NCBI GenBank assembly: GCA_904066235.2
Contig: CAJFCV020000006.1
Span: 7,564,001 to 7,628,000, forward strand
DNA: 64,000 nucleotides
Source: Bursaphelenchus xylophilus
Lineage: Eukaryota; Nematoda; Chromadorea; Rhabditida; Aphelenchoididae
Reading direction: 5' to 3'
Positions 44,227-55,753 of this stretch are shown one piece after another (within the stretch, counting starts at the first letter, position 1; each line of letters opens with the position of its first letter). The position numbers and the translations under genes were made by a program. The notes below the pieces were generated by a model. The model saw nothing but the letters and a program-made list of their open reading frames with translations. It did no database searches and was not told the origin of the DNA.

Positions 44227-46274
44227 CTACACTTTTCCCGTTACTTTCAACGCTAATCTTGTAAATCGCGGTCGATGATGTGATTGTTTGTAATGGGAGC
44301 CTTGACGAGACCGTTCCCGCGCATAGATCTGCATTCCAGACCAACTGTGGCATTTGTTGACATTGTAGGCACCATTTAGGGTAATAAACGAGCAACTTGG
44401 AGGATGCCACCAGGCGCTGAAGTTATGATAAATTATGAATATTCAAATTAATCTAATAAAACTGACCCCAATTTCCTGAGTTCAGCGCAATTCATAGAAT
44501 TCGGGTTCTTGTCAATCGTGGCGAATTCGGCCCCATTCGAATTGCTGATATCTGAATAGGGATCGGTGAAATTGCCTGACAGAATTCTGTAGATTCCTAG
44601 TCTGTAACCCTCTTTCCTTGTTGAGATCTAGAATAGGACAAGTTATTGAGATGTCCAAAACGAGTAAAAAGTGCTTACGCTGAAGTTGTAACGCCCCACT
44701 AGATAAAGCGAGCCCTTTTTCCGATCACATCTGTCCCCCCTCGCCTCCATTCTCATCTCCACTTTATAGTTATTCAGCAATGCTCTCACTTTCTCCAATC
44801 CGAGCCAATGATCCGAGGCTTGATCCCCAAATCCGAGCGAGTAATCTTCGAAAGTCTTATTGTAAAACACTTCTTGTCCATCTTGACGTTGTTGTAGTAC
44901 CATCCAAGCCTCATTATTTTCCATTATACATAAAGCGTAAAACTCTCCGACCCCATTTAATTTGAGTTTATACACCCCAGATTCGGTATTTCCAGCCTCC
45001 AAGTAATCCGAGCATGTCTGTAAGAAGTTCACATTTGTTTCGATAATTCTCTATGATATCAGTCTGTCGGGAAAATAACGGCGGATTGTCGCAGCAAAAT
45101 GTCTCACCTCGCCGCTATCGCGCACCAAATCCCAAGCCGCGGCTTGCAGTCGCAAAGCGATGATGGGCGATTCCGAGGCGCGACGATCCGCCGTTATTTT
45201 CCCGACAGACTGATAAACCATGGATAAAAAAAGCCAAGCGAACATTAAGCAAATATCAAATACCTCGCCGACATAATCTGTTTTGATAAACTGATATGGT
45301 CCGTATAAGTTTGTATTTACAAAAGGCTCAAGCATGTCTTCGCTGTCAGAACTCTCGGAGATTTGTTTGACCTCAAGTGGGGGTGACATCGTAGATTTAG
45401 CCAAATTTAATTGCTGTTTTGGATAGGGATCCAAACGAAAAACGGTAGAGATTTCAGAATCCGGCATGTTATCCAAAACTGATGACTTGTAAACCACAGG
45501 GCTTGCTGCAGACGTTGTGAAAGAATTCTCCGTCACTTCAATTGCCGGAGGCTTAGTTGATGTGACCTTGTTTATTATTGTAGATGACATTGTTTTGCCG
45601 ACGACTGTCATCTCAGTTGTATTTCCAAAAAGATTATTTTTTGAGTCTGCTACTCCATGACTTGACACAGCATCCCCGTCGGCGACTGAGTTGATTCTCT
45701 GATTTCCTTGCGCTCTTTTTAATTCCACCTCTCCTTGTATTGGAGATCTTCTCGTTTCTGGATATTGGTTCCAATAAATCTACAACCACCATTACAACCT
45801 ATTATACAACGCGTTAAACACACTTTGCCATTATACGCCTCAAGCAATTTATCCGGTTCTGTGGGGATTACTCTGCCAAAGACCTCATCGGGATCCCGAT
45901 GGATCTTCATGGGCGTCAAAATACGGTCATGTTGGACACGGGTCGGCTCTGGCAAACTCAAACGGGGATACTAAACAACGTCAAGTCACAACAAAAAGCT
46001 CGAACTTGAGGCAATCTTACGATTAAACCAACCTCTTTAGGAAACCAGGTCACCAAAACAAAGAGCAGGATGAAGATGGAGGTCAGCAAAAGGATCAGGG
46101 ACGTTATCAGCACCCATGTTGTACTTGATCTAGAAGAAACAAATTGTTTTGGATTAAATTATTTTGCGTTTACCTGCATTTTCCATTTCCTGCCAGTCTT
46201 ATTTTAGCTGCTAAACACGGATCCAACTCATTTGTGTCGACATTTTTAGTATCAGTCGTGTTGTAACGAGGCAT
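44227..46274 (-). CDS. Type II membrane protein with C-terminal fibrinogen-related domain
   Basis: Seven exons: 46274-46174, 46129-46021, 45970-45799, 45757-45264, 45017-44679, 44627-44467 and 44416-44227; phases close, 521 residues. A short cytoplasmic N-terminus precedes one hydrophobic helix (TTWVLITSLILLLTSIFILL), then a long Ser/Thr-rich stalk with several N-glycosylation sites. Residues from about 293 form a fibrinogen-related domain: TCSDYLEAGNTESGVYKLKL, AWMVLQQRQDGQEVFYNKTF, GFGDQASDHWLGLEKVRALL and a C-terminal AWWHPPSCSFITLNGAYNVN with the closing GM segment. These match the FReD motifs WTVxQRRxDGSVDF, W.GL..ih and AWWy..C...nLNG. FReDs bind glycans, collagens or receptors; here a cell-surface lectin-like or adhesion role is inferred. 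The 246-nt intron before the FReD contains a MITE. Confidence 0.78.
45058..45214. mobile_element. MITE family C inside an intron of the FReD gene
   Basis: The terminal inverted repeats are about 30 bp: left atcagtctgtcgggaaaata continuing acggcggat, right complement identical. TA dinucleotides flank tcagtctg/cagactga, consistent with TA target duplication. The element is 157 bp and non-coding. Confidence 0.85.
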
Positions 46275-47560
46275 TCGACTAAAAACAAAAACTATTTTGA
46301 TAAAGTATCCAAAAAAGGAAGGAGAAAATTGTCGGCGGAATCCTCAAGAGAGTAATTCCATCAAAAGAGACGCTATTCTGAAGTTGGCACGTTGGAATGA
46401 ACACGGTTCTGGATGAAAAAATTATGAACTCCTTAATTAATTCATCCTTTTCAATTAATTCCGAACACATGAGGAAAGAAAAACCCCTGAGGCCATAAAT
46501 TTTCCAAGTTCTAGGACCCCCAACGATCCAAATCTATGGAACACATTAGACACGGAATGCTTTTAAACATAATAAAGTAGCAACTTTGAATCTCTAGATG
46601 TTCAACTAGGTGATATAAAATGATATAAATCACCGCCATTACCTAACATCACATTTCAAAAGTTTGCGCAACAAGACTTATAATAAAGAAGGTTTGAAAC
46701 GGAACTGCCTTTATGCAATTATTTTTTCCGCGAAAAGAAGGTACTGACCTCAAAACTACCTCTCCCGCTGCAACCTCGAGACCGCAATCCCCACCTGTCC
46801 CTCCTTTTTTCGCCGTCTTGGCCTTTTTTGGTGCAAATAAGGGAAAGGCACTCAGATTACCCACAAAAAAGGGCACCCCGGGTCACCGCCCGACCAATAC
46901 GTTGCTGTTTGCATTCCGATTAGATCTGCATCTTCCCCTTCCTTTTGTTGACCCTCACCGAACTCACCGAATTGTCCCATAAAACTCTTGGGCGATAAAG
47001 ATATCATCAGTCTCCGTGCTCTTATCCATTGCCAATAATATGTTTCGTAGATCGGCGTCCGCAACGAATGCGATCCAATTACTTTCATTTGGCACTTTGG
47101 CCCAAGCCGCCGTTATATTACACTAGGAACACAAATCATTTTAAATTTGCACGCAATTTGATACTAAACTTTATTTATTTGAGAGACTTTGAACGTAAGG
47201 TGCGATTATAATGAAAAATTAACGATATATGTATTGTACTTCTGGACATGATGAGAAATTGCGTAACAAAATTCCCTTCGAGAGTCGATGGATGTGGCGG
47301 AATTTTAAATTTTGGCATTACGGTTCAAGTAGAATCAACCGGACTTCGGAATTCCAATCTTCATGGACTAACGAAAGTTATAACACTTTGTGTTGTTGAA
47401 CTAACTGGTTTGCCGAGCTGCAGTCTAACTGTTAGTTTATCATTTTGCATCGTTATCTGGAACACCTGGATGTTTATAGTATTCTTGCAATTTTGATCTC
47501 AAAGATTTCGAAAAACTGTATTGCTACATCTTCTAAGTATCTTGTTTATCAGTCTGAGCG
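46275..47560. other. Divergent intergenic region
   Basis: About 1.3 kb between the FReD gene (-) and the small membrane-protein gene (+). It contains both promoters. Frames at 46713 and 47248 on the plus strand have no protein-like support. No clear repeat is visible. Confidence 0.4.
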
Positions 47561-48291
47561 ATGGAGGAAATAGCAAATTTATGGATTGTGAGTGCTTTTT
47601 TTATTTAGCAAATTAAAACATGACCTGTTATCATGGTTGAATTAAGGTTGTATAATTTTTGCGTAAACTTTAGGAGACATGCAATCGTTCATCGTTGACT
47701 CGGCTTTTTATGTTGAGCATTTTGTTTTTTGCCATTACCGGCTTTGTAATTTATCTCTACGTCTTCCTCATCTCCATTTATGCCATTATCCGCACACTTC
47801 ATCGACGATACATCAGGGCGAAATCAATCCAAGAAATGAGAGAACAACAAGCAGAGCAGTTCACCAGCTTTATTTCCAATTCGTCAAGCAGGAGGGGCCG
47901 AGATTCGTCCTTGTATCTGGTAAGTATTGTCTATTTTCATAGTATTTCTCTACTTCAGTTCCTTCGGAATTGGTTCGCATATGACAATGATGCCTCGCCA
48001 GAAGTCCCAAGAAGAATGCCGTCAAGGATAATCATGAGTCCGAAGAGTTTATTAGGGAGAAGTACGGGATTGAGCACGATCAAGAACGATCGTATCAAAA
48101 GAAGGGTATTCGAAGATAATAAAGGATTCGAAGAATTGGTCTTCGAGAGCAGTAAAGCAAATGAACAGACAAGGTAAGGCAATCCCCGGATCATATTTAC
48201 TTAATTTTTTAGAATCGGAGATGAAAACCCCTTCCTGAACGCATACGATCGTGTAAATCTGTCTGTAATTGATGAAGTCGACCATGAGTAA
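47561..48291 (+). CDS. Small single-pass membrane protein, uncharacterised
   Basis: Four exons: 47561-47587, 47674-47919, 47959-48173 and 48213-48291; phases close, 188 residues. After a short N-terminus there is a long hydrophobic helix (LFMLSILFFAITGFVIYLYV continuing FLISIYAII), then a basic juxtamembrane segment RTLHRRYIRAKS and a Ser/Arg-rich cytosolic tail. The tail contains RNWFAYDNDASPEVPRRMPS and ends in an acidic VIDEVDHE. There is no cleavable signal peptide, so type III or II topology is likely with basic residues inside. I do not recognise a family. It converges on mec-3. Confidence 0.6.
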
Positions 48292-48706
48292 AATGATTGT
48301 AAAGTTGATCTCCACAAATAAATTTTCTATGAAAGGCATAGCTCTATACGTATCAGGACGTGAAAATTTTAGAATAAAAAAATTACTATAATCCTTTACG
48401 TGTCTAGTATAACATCCGAATTCATAAATCAAAGTTAATTAGCCACTTTTAATGGACCGCGTTCTCGATGGGCCCAATTAAACGACCCGATGACTGGCTG
48501 TGTCAGCTTGGATGTCTAAATGAATACTCTTTCCTCTACTGAATACCGGTCGACCAAAAAATCATTGGTTTTCATCTTCGTCGTTGAATTGAGTCGGAGA
48601 ATATGGGGACTTTAGTGTGTGGTCTTCTGAAATGGAGCCATTAAAAAGGTAGGTGGCCGTTGCAATCAATTGGGTAGAAAATTGATTGGTAAAAGAGAAA
48701 ACACTT
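48292..48706. other. Convergent 3' flanks
   Basis: This 415-bp interval contains the 3' UTRs of the small membrane-protein gene (+), with an aataaa at about 48317, and of mec-3 (-). Nothing else is seen. Confidence 0.5.
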
Positions 48707-49955
48707 TTACAGATGGATTACAGTATTTTTAAGTAATGGAAAAGTAGACTTGCCAGAGAAGCTGATGGACGGAGGGCAGATCCCTTTCTCTTCATAATGC
48801 CTTAGGAAGTTGCACAAATGCTTGAGTCTTCTCTCTTTTGACCGTCTGTTTTGAAACCATACCTAATATAAAGATTGGGATATGGATAATATAATTCCTA
48901 CCTGGATCACCCTCATACTGAGTCCTGTCTCATGTGCCAACTTCGCTCTGACATGTTTGGAGGGCTTGGGAGATGTGGAGAATATTCGATTGAGGACATC
49001 CAACTGAAACGATCTCGTTTCGAAGTCATCCCTTATTCCCCGAGAGGAGAGAAAACACGCGATTACCAGATGGCTAATCGCATCTCACTTTCGCGCATCC
49101 CATAATCATCGGATATTAATTACCTGACTCTGCTTGATGGTGGTCCTGGGTCCTCTCCGTTTCATGTACTTCCCGTCTTCAGAGTACATTTCTCCGAAGG
49201 TGTACATCTCGAAGGGATATTGTGGAATGGCCGGGAGATTCATCGCCATGCCCTTGGAGTCTGGGTCGTCTTCTGAAAGAGTCTGTAACATGTCTGAACA
49301 CTTACTTGGACCATTGTAATGATGGGCACAGGACACTGTTCTTGATTCATCATCGACCATGATCTGGTCGCCTGGGGACAAAGACTTTCCGCATTGAACA
49401 CAAAGATGGCATTGCACATGAAACACCATCTCGCTCTGAATAAATACATAGAACAGTCGTTACATCTCTTACCTTCAGTTTGTAGACCATGTCTGAAGAT
49501 TCTATTGGCATCTGACATCCAGCACAATAACTTCTGAAAGTTGATAATCACAATTTAATATTGCTTTTTACTTTGCGTAATGCAATCTACAGTAAAGTAA
49601 TCCATTTCGTTCGTAACATGTTTCATCCAGCTGCATTCCACATTTGAAACATCGGGCACAAGATTCGTGAAAGACAAGCGATTGGACCTGGACAAAGGTA
49701 AGTATCAAGGATGAGATCAGGACCAGTGCTTACTTTTAACATGAATTGGTCGAAAATTCTGAGACCACAAGAACCACAAACACAGTCGCTTGGCTTAAAA
49801 TTATCAATAAACTGCGTAAAATTATACAACAAAATCAAAACTGAAATTCTTACTGGTTTTGCATCAGTTGTGGGTACGGAAAGGGACTCGATTACTTGGC
49901 CTATGGCGTTTAAAGGTTCTACGTTCGATCTCTGAGGATAATGGAAGAGATCCAT
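48707..49955 (-). CDS. mec-3: LIM-homeodomain transcription factor MEC-3
   Basis: Eight exons: 49955-49854, 49811-49734, 49687-49572, 49533-49473, 49435-49306, 49272-49124, 49003-48902 and 48862-48707; phases close, 297 residues (C. elegans MEC-3 about 321). LIM1 has CGSCGLRIFDQFMLK, then HESCARCFKCGMQLDETCYE and CRLHY. LIM2 has CAGCQMPIESSDMVYKLK, then HVQCHLCVQCGKSLSPGDQI and VSCAHHY. The homeodomain is KRRGPRTTIKQSQLDVLNRI with TSPKPSKHVRAKLAHETGLS and helix 3 MRVIQVWFQNRRSKERRLKH, continuing LCNFLRHYEEKGICPPSISF. That C-terminal extension (LRHYEQRGLIPPPIHF in MEC-3) separates it from LIN-11 and LHX1/5. MEC-3 acts with the POU protein UNC-86 to specify touch receptor neurons. Introns are short; the homeodomain is split by two introns. 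Confidence 0.9.
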
Positions 49956-51310
49956 CTGCACAATACTAATCTGAAGGTACCGTTTATTAGTACTGTGATG
50001 AGAAATAATAAGGAAAATAATAAGGACAGTACGAAACGACCTTGAACAACAAACTTCGCCTCAGGCACAGACTTCAGGACGGGTACTTAAAGATTAACGA
50101 GAAATGACAGTAAACGCCCCTCCATCTCATTGGTCTCGAACTCATGAATTCTGAATGGGCGAGACCCGAGCGGGGCTCGGTTACATTTGTTTCGCGCAAT
50201 ATCAAACCAGAAATTAACTCCAAAAATCATTTGTCTCAGCCGGAAAGGAATCTAAACTACCGTAATTAAAGTCCAGAAAGCATCGCGCATATGTGATCGA
50301 AACCGCCAGGTGTTTGGACGAACGTTCCTGTGACAAAACGTCTTTGTTATGATAATTTTCAGATTTTCCGAAAACGAAACAAAAATTAAGCAACAAATCA
50401 TAATTTAGCAGGCTCTGGAGAGTCTCTAGTACACCAGACACGAAAAGCATAAAATGCAACTTGAAATTATTAAACCTAGGCGTGATTTAAAAGAGACTTT
50501 GCCAGGTCTGAAACACAAGTGGTGCGCTAGAATCATGTTTTTTAACCTGATATCATCACTTACATTGTTTATAACATCTCTGTTTTTTCCGGAAAATATT
50601 TCATCATGACGCAAAAAAAATTTAATTGTGGGTCATCCACGGCCTCTAACCTGCGAAATACACGCGGGAACGTTGGGGGAAAGTTGCAGATATACATATG
50701 TAATTTGGTTCAAGGAACGTCTCCGCAATTGGCGCCAACCCGAGCAGGTTACTGTAAGCAATTGATATTCCACTGTGCAGACGGGCACTTCAAATATTGT
50801 CCAGTTTTCATCCCAAAGTCCAAAATTGCATTGGATTTTTGGAACCGGCGCAAAATTCTGTTCTTGGCAGATGCCTTCTTAATCAGAATCAGCGCAGTCT
50901 TCGGTGTGAAATTTGTGTTCTTTTCAAAAATCAGCATGTATAAAAAATCATAAATGGTGATAGAACGGTACTATTCAGTTTTCAAGACTGGCTTAATACC
51001 ATTTTTACAAAAAAGTCATCTTCAATTTATATATTTATATTCGGGGTTATGTGAATACCTGACCGGCTTCGCAAGGTACGCGGTGTTTTAGCAGTACTCT
51101 CTAAATTTTTTCTTTAATCACATTGTGCATCTTTTCCAAAAAACATTTTGTTTTTTTATTTATTTTCCGATAATCAAATTCAAAATTTACTTTTAGTGCC
51201 AAACCGTTGCGGTTTCGCAACGAAAACATTTGAAATAAAAACAGTCGAACTTCACTCTGTCCAATTTGCATGAAGCCAATTGAGTGATCTTTTTTGGAGT
51301 AAAATTAAAC
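49956..51310. other. Divergent region 5' of mec-3 and the coiled-coil gene
   Basis: About 1.35 kb likely containing mec-3 control elements. An ATGCAA POU-half-site-like motif (aaaatgcaactt) lies near 50452. A frame at 50606-50953 has mixed composition and no conserved feature. The sequence cgaacttcactctgtccaat at 51246 is a fragment of the 19.5-kb minisatellite unit. Confidence 0.4.
51246..51285 (-). repeat. Isolated fragment of the ggacagagtgaa repeat
   Basis: The sequence cgaacttcactctgtccaat followed by ttgcatgaagcc is the same unit and outer end (gaagcc) as the long inverted repeat at 19446-19759, showing that this repeat is a mobile or dispersed family. Confidence 0.6.
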
Positions 51311-53889
51311 ATGGAGTGCTCGACCGAAGTATGTGATCTTCGCGAACAGGAGTATATGGCTTTGACCGCGGAGGATTTGGAAAATAAAACTTTTACCGAG
51401 AACTTTTTTATTTCTATGGAGTTGGAAGCGCATAACCAGCAATGTGAGGATGTTCTCAAATATGCCGAAGAGATGTATGTTTTGACCTTTCTGTTACTTC
51501 CGAGAATGCGTCTTGCTCGGTCGGTACGAAAAGGTCCACTGGTCAAGAAGGTCCGAAAAAGGTTTCCTAAGCTAGGTGAGGTCTGGAGGCTAGTCGATCA
51601 TGCTGATCAATAAAATCCCATCCATTTTTTTCTAACTTTTACTTGTTTGTCTTAAGTAGAACTGTAAATTAGTAATCTTTCATCCAGATCGCACTAAGTT
51701 AAATTTTTTGCGGAGCTTTTTGCCCAGCGGACCTATTCGGCACTTGCGTTTGCTATAACTTTTCTAGAATAAAATTATCCGAGAAACGTCTGGCCCAAGT
51801 CGGCGACCGATTCGAAGATTCCGAGAAAATTCTCCAATACGGTAAGTTTACAAACGTTGTTTTTATGATGTGGTTTTAGTAAACGATGTTCTTGATAACT
51901 TTGAGCGTAAGAATGAAGAGCTTGCTCTTTTCCACAAGAAGTTTCAACAGAATGCCCGCAACTTTACAGAAAGGACCGAATTGGCCAAGAGACGTAAGTG
52001 CTTCAAAATTCTTTTTATTTTTTAGGTAATAATGAGAAGCCAAAACATGTATTGGAAGTTGAGAAGTCGTTGAAAGCTCTGGACGATGTTGAAGAAAAGT
52101 TGTCTGAAAAAATAGAGGCCGCTTACAAAGAGCTCGAATATTGGCGTAGGGCAGTTCACCATCAAGAGTCTCTGTATGAACAAGCTCGTTCTGAAGTTTG
52201 TAGGTTACTCAACTCTCAAACCGTTTTTAGTAATTTAGAGTGATTAGTTCTGTTATAGGTGAGCTGCAGGCAAAAATGGAGAGGTTGGAATTGACGTTGG
52301 AGCAGTGCGAAGCCGAACATAGGGCTAGAAGGGCACAACAGCTAGCCGAGGTGGAACGGCAAGAGAAGGAACGGATCGCTGCTGAAGAAGCGGAGAATAT
52401 TCGTGTGGAACAGGAAAGATTAAGGTAGTTTTAATATTTTTTAGAACGTTAATTAATTCTTGATTTATATTTTCCTTGATGAAGAATAAAATTTAATACT
52501 GTATTTTAGAATCGAGGCAGCAGAGGAACAGAAGAGGGAAGAAGAGCGGAGATTGAAGAGAGAAGAGGAAGAAGAACTAAAACGACAAGAAGAAGAGAAA
52601 AGGAAACTTGAAGTAGAAAGACAAAAGCTGGAAGAGGAAAAGAAAAGACTAGAAGCGTTGGAAAGAGTTAAGAATGCTGAGGAAGAAGAGCGAAAGGAAC
52701 AAGAATTGAAGAAAAAGGAAGAGGAAAAACGTGAACTTGAAGAAGAACGAAAGAGGAAAGAATTGGAAGAACAAAGAAAAGCGGAGGAAGAAGAGAGGAT
52801 TGAAGAAGAGTTAAAGAAGCAACAAGAACTTAAGATGTTGGAAGAAAAGAAACGGCAGAAGGCGGCTGAGGAAAGACGAATCAGAAAAGAAGAGGAAGAA
52901 AAGAAACGGAAAGAAGAAGAGAAAAAGAAACTTGAAGTAGAAAGACAACAGCTGGAAGAGGAAAAGAAAAGACGAGAAGAATTGGAAAGAGTTAAGAATG
53001 CTGAAGAAGAAGAGCGAAAGGAACAAGAATTGAAGAAAATGGAAGAGAAAAAACGACAACTTGAAGAAGAAAGAAAGAGGAAAGAATTGGAAAAACAAAG
53101 AAAAGCGGAGGAAGAAGACAAAAGGAAAAGAAGCCGGATTGAAGAGGAGTTAAAGAAGCAACAAGAACTTAAGGTGTTGGAAGAAAAGAAAAAGAAACGA
53201 CAGAAGGCGGCTGAGGAAAGAAGAATCAGAAAAGAAGAGGAAGAAAAGAAACGGAAAGAGGAAATGAAGAAACAAGAAGTTGAGAAGAGAAAAAACGAGG
53301 AAAGGAAGATGGACGAAGAGAGAAGGATGAAAAAAGAAGAAGTGAAGAAACAGAAGGAGGAGCAAGAAAAAGAGAACAGAAGAAAACTTGAGGAGGAAAA
53401 GAAACTGCTTAAAGAAAGAAAACTATTGCATGATTTGAACAGTAAGGAATATTATTATAATGACTTGTTTTATTTACTCTCAGGGAAGTAATTAAAATGC
53501 GACGCTCAGATTTTAATGAAACCTGGCGCAGGTTTAAAATATTTTTTCGCATATGCGAGACTCCTAGTTCGCGTTTTGCGGGAACGACAGAGATTTTTAG
53601 GTCAAAAATTGGAAAAAACGCGAAATTTTTTGCTAGTTTTCCCTTGTCAGTTTTATTCAGTTTTTTTTCAGAGAAGCAGAATCAAGAAAAGGACGATCTT
53701 CCGAAAACTCCTATAAAGGTCTTAAACAGAGAGAATTCGAGAAATAATTTGATGAAGAAGGCGCCTTCCACACCCAAGGCTCAGACTCCGACCAAAAAAG
53801 TTGAGCGTGCCAGATCTATGACACCAATTAAAATGAAGAAAAAAAACCTGGACGAGACTATTGAGGAAGAGGATGTCTTCGCCTTCTGA
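51311..53889 (+). CDS. Coiled-coil protein with a long charged single-alpha-helix region
   Basis: Seven exons: 51311-51474, 51768-51841, 51880-51993, 52026-52199, 52259-52424, 52510-53441 and 53672-53889; phases close, about 613 residues. Residues 1-240 form a heptad-like coiled coil. The sixth exon encodes about 310 residues composed almost wholly of Glu, Lys, Arg, Gln and Leu (EEEERKEQELKKKEEEKREL and similar), the composition of stable single alpha-helices and of the INCENP/caldesmon/MAP7 type of rod. It contains an in-frame tandem duplication of about 110 codons. The last exon is Pro/Thr-rich with minimal TP sites (PKTPIKVL, PSTPKAQTPTKK, RSMTPIKMKKKN), possible CDK targets, and ends in an acidic ETIEEEDVFAF. 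No catalytic domain or named C-terminal box is recognised. A cytoskeletal or chromosome-linked rod is a guess. The final intron holds a MITE copy. Confidence 0.7.
53481..53650 (+). mobile_element. MITE family A, copy 2 (truncated, intronic)
   Basis: The sequence cagggaagtaattaaaatgc followed by gacgctcagattttaatgaa matches the left end of copy 1 and of copy 3, then diverges. The right terminal repeat is missing or eroded near ttttcccttgtcag. It lies inside the 230-nt last intron of the coiled-coil gene. Confidence 0.65.
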
Positions 53890-55753
53890 TCTCCATTCCA
53901 TTCTAACCTTTCATAGCGAAATTCTAAAATTTGTTGTTACGTTTTAAGTTGTTGTTTATACTGTTGTTTAAGAAGTCATTAAATTTTGTTTGTTCGTTGC
54001 TATGCCATCGTTTCGAACTCGTTTCTTCGTAGTCAATGATACTGATGATGATTTATTCTTCTCGTTCATATTTATACACGGTTACAAATCTTTGGTTTTT
54101 ATTGTTGCTGTATCATTTTGTGGGACCGCAAGTAATTTAGACTGGCCAATAATGCTCTAAAGAAAAGGCGAATTTAGAGGGCATTTTCGCCCATCCTTTT
54201 ATTTATATTCCCAGCAACTGGCGCGATTGTTATCAGGCCGCGGAGAGAGACAGGCTGATCGATTTTCTTTTCCAAGCTTTCTACTTACCGATCAGGGTGA
54301 TTCAGTTTTGGGATGCGGTTTTGAAATCGTTGGAATCGATTTTCCGGATTTATTCCGGTGTTGGCTGGGAATTACACTCTCGTACCGCGCTGGTCATTAA
54401 TCATGTTATTCCAACTTTTTTCAGCTCGCGCTTTGCAAGGGCCACCGAGGTATTATCTTTACCGCCGAGAGAGTACGCTAAACGCGAAGAGCGGTCAGAG
54501 AGAAAAGCACTTTTTGGCCATAACTTTGCCAGTTTCGTGTGGAAAAAATAGATTTTTTGTAGAAATATTACACTTTACGGTATAAATAGGTACGAAACTT
54601 TTCGTGTCGAAATTCGTCAAGAAGTCTCAGATTTTCGATAAAAAAATCTCGACTGTTTCTACAAACCCGAGCTAGGATTCTCGTATATACTATAGAAAAA
54701 TTATTCTAAATTTGTGCCAAATTTCATCAAAATCTGAGCGTCGCACTTGGGGTACTTCCCCTGTTAGGTTAATTACGTCTGTGATATGTAGATCGTATTA
54801 GTGTATCTGACAATGTCATGCCTTTAAATAACGTCGAAAATTAAATCTCCGGGCTTCTAGGCCATGTCTTTTTTTCCATGTTTCGAAACAGATCAATCAC
54901 GTGGAATGTAAGAGCTCCTTTTAAGAGGACAAAGCGAAGCCCGTGAAGATTGATTATTTTGCTATGTCGCCAATGGTTTTGGTTTAATGCAACGCCTAAA
55001 ATTTTTAAATAATTGTAAAATACGAAAACATTTTAACGATTGTAGAAAATTTGTTTGTTAATGGCATTTTTACGTGACTTCGTGGATTGGTTTGTTTACT
55101 TTATTCGAATTAGTTTTTTTTTTCAATTCCTCACCTGTTTTCTGCAAAGGAAAATGTGAAGAAATTTAACCGGGGGTATTTTTTTGCTATTTCCATATGC
55201 CGACCAATCTCTTATGCAAATAAATTTAGTAAGGTTTTACGCGCGGCGCTTTTTTATCAATCCATATAAGTTGATTATGCCCATGATTTATTGGGTATAA
55301 ACACGATTTATGCGCATGGTGCGATTGCGCGTAATATAGAAGCTGCTTTGCTTGTGAGATGAAGACTTAAAAGGTAAAGCCATCGTCAAATACGTGTTTT
55401 TATAGGTGCCCTTTCTTGAGGAATTAACTCATTATTCCTCGTCTTACTTATTAACTTGATTAATAGCAAAAAAGTTGCGAACATTTTTTTGACATTCTCT
55501 TTTCTCTCTCTCGCACAACGGAAGGCCGTTCTTTTCCAGTTTTTGGCGCCAATATTCCTTTTTGGGAAGAGAGAAAAGGTCCGTTCCTTCCAAAAAGTCT
55601 TTTATCTTTTTACTGGCCCGTGTCCAAGGGTCAAAGGTTATCTGCCAAATCTTGAGAGGCGCGCGCTTCCCGACTGTATTGATCGCGTTTTTATTTGTAA
55701 CTTTTCGTTTTCTTGGTTATTATTTTAGATATTTATTATTCCAGGTCCACTTA
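53890..55753. other. Intergenic region with MITE copy
   Basis: About 1.9 kb between tandem plus-strand genes. It holds the family A MITE copy 3 (54410-54763). The rest is AT-rich. Frames at 54297 and 55456 lack features, and the 55562 frame overlaps the true gene start downstream. Confidence 0.45.
54410..54763 (-). mobile_element. MITE family A, copy 3
   Basis: Read on the minus strand it begins caggggaagtaccccaagtg and continues cgacgctcagattttgatga, then aaatttggcacaaatttaga, as in copies 1 and 2. It also shares the interior phrases gtttagcgtactc and cttgcaaagcgcgagc with copy 1. The opposite terminal repeat is not found, so this end is eroded. Confidence 0.7.

Noticed and set aside
45051..45263. 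Continuation of the FReD-gene stalk exon as a second hydrophobic segment (CLMFAWLFLSMVY)
   Set aside because: This lies after a good donor (GGCGAG|gtattt) and inside the intron carrying MITE family C; splicing connects directly to the FReD in phase.
50606..50953. A 115-codon plus-strand frame upstream of mec-3
   Set aside because: Mixed residues without domain, membrane or repeat features, and no splice partners.
52465..53365. Long Ser/Phe-rich open frames on the minus strand opposite the coiled-coil gene
   Set aside because: They are antisense shadows of the GAR/AAR-rich Glu/Lys codons, which cannot form stops on the opposite strand.
53497..53889. A 130-codon open frame beginning in the last intron of the 51-53.9 kb gene
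   Set aside because: Its first 170 bases are a MITE copy. The true final exon starts at 53672 and joins in phase to exon 6.
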